A stretch of DNA of 64,000 bases from Daphnia carinata. Taxonomy: Eukaryota > Arthropoda > Branchiopoda > Diplostraca > Daphniidae. The notes beneath the pieces were generated by a model that did not search any database, was not told where the DNA came from, and saw only the letters and a program-made list of their open reading frames with translations. Positions 60,135 to 64,000 of the stretch are shown here, in pieces; the stretch's first letter is position 1, and every line of letters begins with the position of its first letter. The DNA lies in contig NC_081331.1 of the NCBI RefSeq assembly GCF_022539665.2, positions 11,378,638-11,442,637 on the forward strand. The letters are read 5' to 3'. The position numbers were made by a program, and so were the translations under genes.

Positions 60135-61770
60135 ATGCGGACGGACACCAATGCGGAATACAGAAAAAGTGCTGGGCTGACTACTCCGCAAGAGTGCGGA
60201 GGCTGCGGTAAATTCATCACTGATCGGTAAGTCCCAAATTGTTATTTTATTAAGATTAAATTCACTTTCTTTATCACCAATATAAAAATAAAGGTACCTT
60301 CTACAAGCATTGGATCTTTACTGGCACGAGGACTGTCTCAAATGCGGATGCTGTGATTGCCGATTAAGTGAAAATGGATCGACACTCTACACGAGAGCCA
60401 ATTTGGTACTCTGCCGACGTGATTATTTAAGGTTAGTACCGCAAGTAAAATTATTTTCCAAGTATTTCAAAGTCGCACAAAACTTTGAAGGATCACTTAA
60501 CATAAAGAGCGTACACTTAGACCCAGAAGCGTACATGGTACGTACATTATTACACGCTACCCGTATTCGTTCCCACGCGTTTGCATTTGGTTTGTTGTCG
60601 TAAGAGATTGGATCGACCATAGCGCATGCAATAAATAATGGGCAGAGGGAGGACAAGCCAGGGGTCCCTCGATGAGCGAAATCTATTATCAGTTGACGAC
60701 CTATATGAGAGTCATCATTCATCATGTTCTTATCAACGTCTACTGGTGTACACCCTAGAGCGCGGAAAGCCAGTGACAAAGGTTTCCATCGCTCCGGTTG
60801 GCTGCATTCCGGCATTTATCCAGATTTTTAAAAGGACATAGTAGACCTAGCAGATAAGTCTGTTTTTTCTTCACACAATGAGCGGCGGTGTTATTATATC
60901 CAAAAATCCCTGGCGTCCGCTGATGCTTACCAAAAGTTGAAGGTCTTTCTTTCCGCATATATTTTCCCCTCCTTGCGGCTGACTTTCTTTATGCGGAGGC
61001 GATTGAGCGGAAGAAATGCGAGCGGCGCCAAGGGATCACGAACGATATGGCTGGATGTTGACGCTCAAGTAATATTTAGTAGCCCAGTTGGAAGAGGGAC
61101 AAGGTTCGATGAATAGTTTCTGATATTTTTCTTATCGAGGAAACGCTTCCGCACGACCGACTGTTTTGCTTCATTCAACCTTTTCGGCATCCTTTGGTAT
61201 AACGGGCTAAAGAGAGTTCACTGCCATGCACTTTATGCGATTTTTATTCTTTGCCTTTGCCGTCTATCCAATGATTTATTTTAGCTAATTTTTAATACAA
61301 ATTATATTTTAATTAGGTTGTTTGGTACCACCGGCTACTGCGCGGCTTGTGGCAAAGTCATCCCGGCTTTCGAAATGGTCATGAAAGCCAAAGGGAACGT
61401 CTATCATCTAGAATGTTTTGCCTGCCAAAATTGCAACCACCGGTAAAGAATTAGAACGACTAAAATTTATAATTTATAAAACAAAATAAAATTTTTCATG
61501 ATAACTCTTTGCACGGCAGATTCTGTGTCGGTGATAAGTTCTACCTCTGCGACAACAAAATTCTGTGCGAATATGATTACGAAGAACGATTGCTTATGAC
61601 CAGCCTCGAGTTCCCTAACAAACGATCGTCTTTACAGCCACAACAGGTACGATGTCCTTAATTTTGTCAAATTAAATGAAGCTTAATTAAACCATTTGAT
61701 TTCCATGTAGAGTTCTAATCAGTCAACATTATTATCTCCTGTGTTATCTGCGGATTGCTTTTCTAAATGA
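60135..61770 (+). CDS. LMO: LIM-only protein (LMO family; Drosophila Beadex-like)
   Basis: LMO proteins are nuclear adaptors made of two LIM zinc-finger domains that tie LDB and bHLH/GATA factors together. The exons are 60135-60226, 60294-60431, 61317-61442, 61520-61646 and 61711-61770, in phase, giving 180 residues. LIM1 runs from [18 protein letters not shown] through [15 protein letters not shown] to [12 protein letters not shown]2 runs from [15 protein letters not shown] through [20 protein letters not shown] to ILCEYDYEE. Spacing and sequence are those of LMO1/2/3, not of longer LIM-homeodomain proteins. The tail is short and Ser/Gln-rich. The 885-nt intron 60432-61316 is large for this window. 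An acceptor-like site just before the ATG suggests a non-coding upstream exon. Confidence 0.93.
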
Positions 61771-61995
61771 GTTTTCTACGACTTAACTTGAAGTTGTTCG
61801 AATGCTTCTAAATTGTACAAATAAAATTTTCCTTAGGACTGAGAAAAGAAGTAAGTTAAGCAATTTAACGCACAAGTGGGCGAAGGAAACTAGCATTGTT
61901 CAAATAATGAGTTTTTGTTTATTCGCCAAATCTATCGCGTTTTCATAGAACTACATATTTTGATTTTGCACAGGACCTGAGATGCATTATCTAAT

Positions 61996-63738
61996 TCACA
62001 GACTGGAATGCAATTCTTGACGAAGAACCAAAGATGAATCGATTTCATCCACCGAACGGCAGCCTATGTAGCGTTGGTTAGTGGCGATAGATTATTCAAA
62101 TATGAGGTAAAGATTTGATTAGTTACCTGCTAAAGCCATAGCAATATCAACCTCGGTTTTGAGCAGTTGTATAATATTTTTCACGCCCTCTTCTCCACTG
62201 TGGGCCAGTCCCCATAAGGCCGGCCGGCCAAAGAATGTCTTACCGAGAAATAACATGAGATGTGGACCGTTGACGTACTAAACATACAGTAATAGATATA
62301 CCATTTTTGCACCAAGGGCTAAAGCTTTAAGAACATCTGTGCCTTTGGTAACACCACCGTCCAGAAAGATCTCGCAACGTCCATTCACCTGTTTAACTAT
62401 TGCTGGAAGTGCATCGATCTGACGAAAAATAAAAAAAAACTCGTGTAACGTAACAATAAGGACGTCTATCTGGTTTTGAACCGTTGCTTGAACACCATCC
62501 AATTGGCGGCCGCCGTGATTGGAAACTGCAATTGCTGAAACTCCATGTTGCACTGCAAGTTCCGCATCATCAGGACGAAGAACTCCTTTAACCACAATTG
62601 GTAATTTCGTGATACTAGGAGGTGAGGAATAGGTAACAGAAGAAAAGAATTTAAATTTGGAACAAAATCTTCCACGAAATGATTATTTGAATACCTTTTC
62701 AGCCAGGTAATGTCTTTCCATGTTAAGCTTGGGTCAAACATCACGGATGCATACGCTGCTAAACGAGAGCCTTCTTTTTTAAGAGTTTGAAAATTCGATT
62801 TCTCGTCAACATTGTTAAAATTGCCTAACCTAAAAAAAGAATATTTCAGTTTATAATTTTCTGAAAAGGGATATGGAGCTACTTCAGGTGGGCGGGTAGG
62901 TCGAATCCGTGTCGTTCATTGACGAGACGTCGGCCAAGAACTGCCGTGTCAACTGTTACAACGAGAGCTTTGAAATTAGCTCTCTCCGCACGCCGAATCA
63001 AATCGATTGTTGCCTGACTGAGATCAACGTGATAAAGAAAGCGGCCCGTAAAAATAGCCAATAATTTTAGAAGCTGAATACTTGTTCCATACCGATCTTT
63101 ATAAATATAAAGTTGGAACCAGTTATTGCCGTTCGGTGCGGCCGCAGCAATTTCTTCTATGCTGCTAGTTGCAATCGTGCTCAGAATATATATGATACCG
63201 TGTGCTGCGGCGGCTGGGTAAGTCAATAAAAAAGAATGCATGTGTAATTGCTAGTAAAATTTTTTTGAAATTGTGAAATGGCACGAACCTTTCGCTGTTG
63301 CGCATTCGCCTTCCGGATGAGCCATTCTTTGCATAGCCGTGGGGGCTATTGAAAATCATATCGTGCAGAAAAGAACAATAACAAACGATTTTCTACTTGT
63401 GTGCATTGAAGAAGGAAAAAATTAAAACTTGCCTATGCCAAAAGGAGCGGAGACGCTGCATCCAAGTGCAGTAGTATTCATTGAACGATTCTGCACTCCT
63501 CGTAACATACGTGGCATCAATCGCCATCTCCAGAAAAATAAGTTACGAAACCAGTTTAATAATAAAATATGGAACAACAAAGCAAAACATGAAGACATTA
63601 CCGTTTGAAAGAATCACGATTTTCACGTAGAGTTTGTTCTTCATCAGCCCCTGATCTGTAATATTCCAGGGCATTTGACGGCAATACTTTTGCTGCATGC
63701 TTCTCGTAATCTTCAACACAGACAAACTTAATAGCCAT
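61996..63738 (-). CDS. HAO1: FMN-dependent (S)-2-hydroxyacid oxidase (glycolate oxidase, HAO1 type)
   Basis: This enzyme oxidises glycolate or other 2-hydroxy acids to 2-oxo acids plus H2O2, normally inside peroxisomes. The minus-strand exons are 63738-63602, 63527-63433, 63345-63289, 63213-63093, 63017-62883, 62829-62695, 62614-62482, 62418-62302, 62238-62127 and 62063-61996. All are in phase and give 369 residues (human HAO1 370). Landmarks are [57 protein letters not shown], the catalytic [22 protein letters not shown] and [11 protein letters not shown]. The C-terminus is SSL in place of the family's SKI/SKL-like signal. The intron after 63433 starts with GC (AG then GCAAGT), a GC-AG intron. 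An in-frame ATG farther upstream at 63813 is less likely; the family starts near 63738. Confidence 0.93.
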
Positions 63739-64000
63739 TTTATGAAACAGAAATTCTGGGATACTAGCAGGAAGTGAATTTGTTAAATACTGGACGTGTT
63801 CTTCTTGTTTCACTCACACTGCAGTGAAGACCCAACGACCCATAAAAGAAACAACCTGTTTTCCTATAGGTTGTCTAACTTCAACTAGAGCGTTGGGCAA
63901 TGGGCAACACAGGCTTAAAGTAGAACGGCTATCTATCGATTCCCAATCCAGTGCCTTTCTTTGTCATGAATTAAGCCAAAGGTTATTCAACTCATGTGCG
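63739..64000. other. Right end of the window, upstream of the hydroxyacid oxidase
   Basis: This is the 5' UTR and promoter side of the oxidase gene. I see no other feature in it. Confidence 0.4.

Overview
The window looks like nuclear DNA of a compact arthropod genome. The gene models fit a branchiopod crustacean such as Daphnia: spliced genes with GT-AG introns often only 53-100 nt long, genes a few hundred bases apart on alternating strands, and arthropod-type families such as a multi-Kunitz secreted protein, an LMO protein and one tau-tubulin kinase. The species is an inference; no marker gene names it. Gene models were built by eye from reading frames, splice sites and remembered protein families. 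Exon joins were checked for phase, but individual edges could be a few bases off.

Layout. 1-489: 5' part of COG7 (-). 885-5291: TOPBP1 (+). 5430-5789: mitochondrial ribosomal protein bL36m (-). 6686-10381: USP10 (+). 11257-12836: ACBD3/GCP60 (+). 13679-15787: a retinol-dehydrogenase-like SDR (-). About 16.4-24.1 kb: a repeat island with a 2.1-kb inverted-repeat element, a small TIR element present twice, and a 4.7-kb palindrome whose loop holds three tRNA-like sequences. 24158-27378: PEX6 (-). 28074-30564: an F-box/LRR-like gene (+). 30747-33017: ACTR8 (-). 33331-34140: ERG28 (+). 35091-41847: tau-tubulin kinase (-). 45000-45956: SLD5/GINS4 (+), with an apparent 1-base frameshift. 46264-47524: RAB4 (+). 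47676-49564: a vesicular amine transporter of the SLC18 family (-). 51972-56742: a nine-Kunitz-domain secreted protein (+). 60135-61770: a LIM-only protein (+). 61996-63738: FMN-dependent 2-hydroxyacid oxidase (-).

The genes are mostly unrelated housekeeping functions: Golgi tethering (COG7, ACBD3), DNA replication and checkpoint (TOPBP1, SLD5), chromatin (ACTR8), deubiquitination (USP10), peroxisomes (PEX6, hydroxyacid oxidase), sterol synthesis (ERG28), endosomal and synaptic-vesicle traffic (RAB4, SLC18). This is not an operon. Several neighbours are head-to-head over 300-700 bases (COG7/TOPBP1, PEX6/F-box, ACTR8/ERG28), so shared promoters are plausible. Several end tail-to-tail within about 250 bases.

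I found no convincing new biological system. The structure least explained by known features is the palindrome at 18.8-23.5 kb, with gene-like arms and tRNA-like sequences in its loop.
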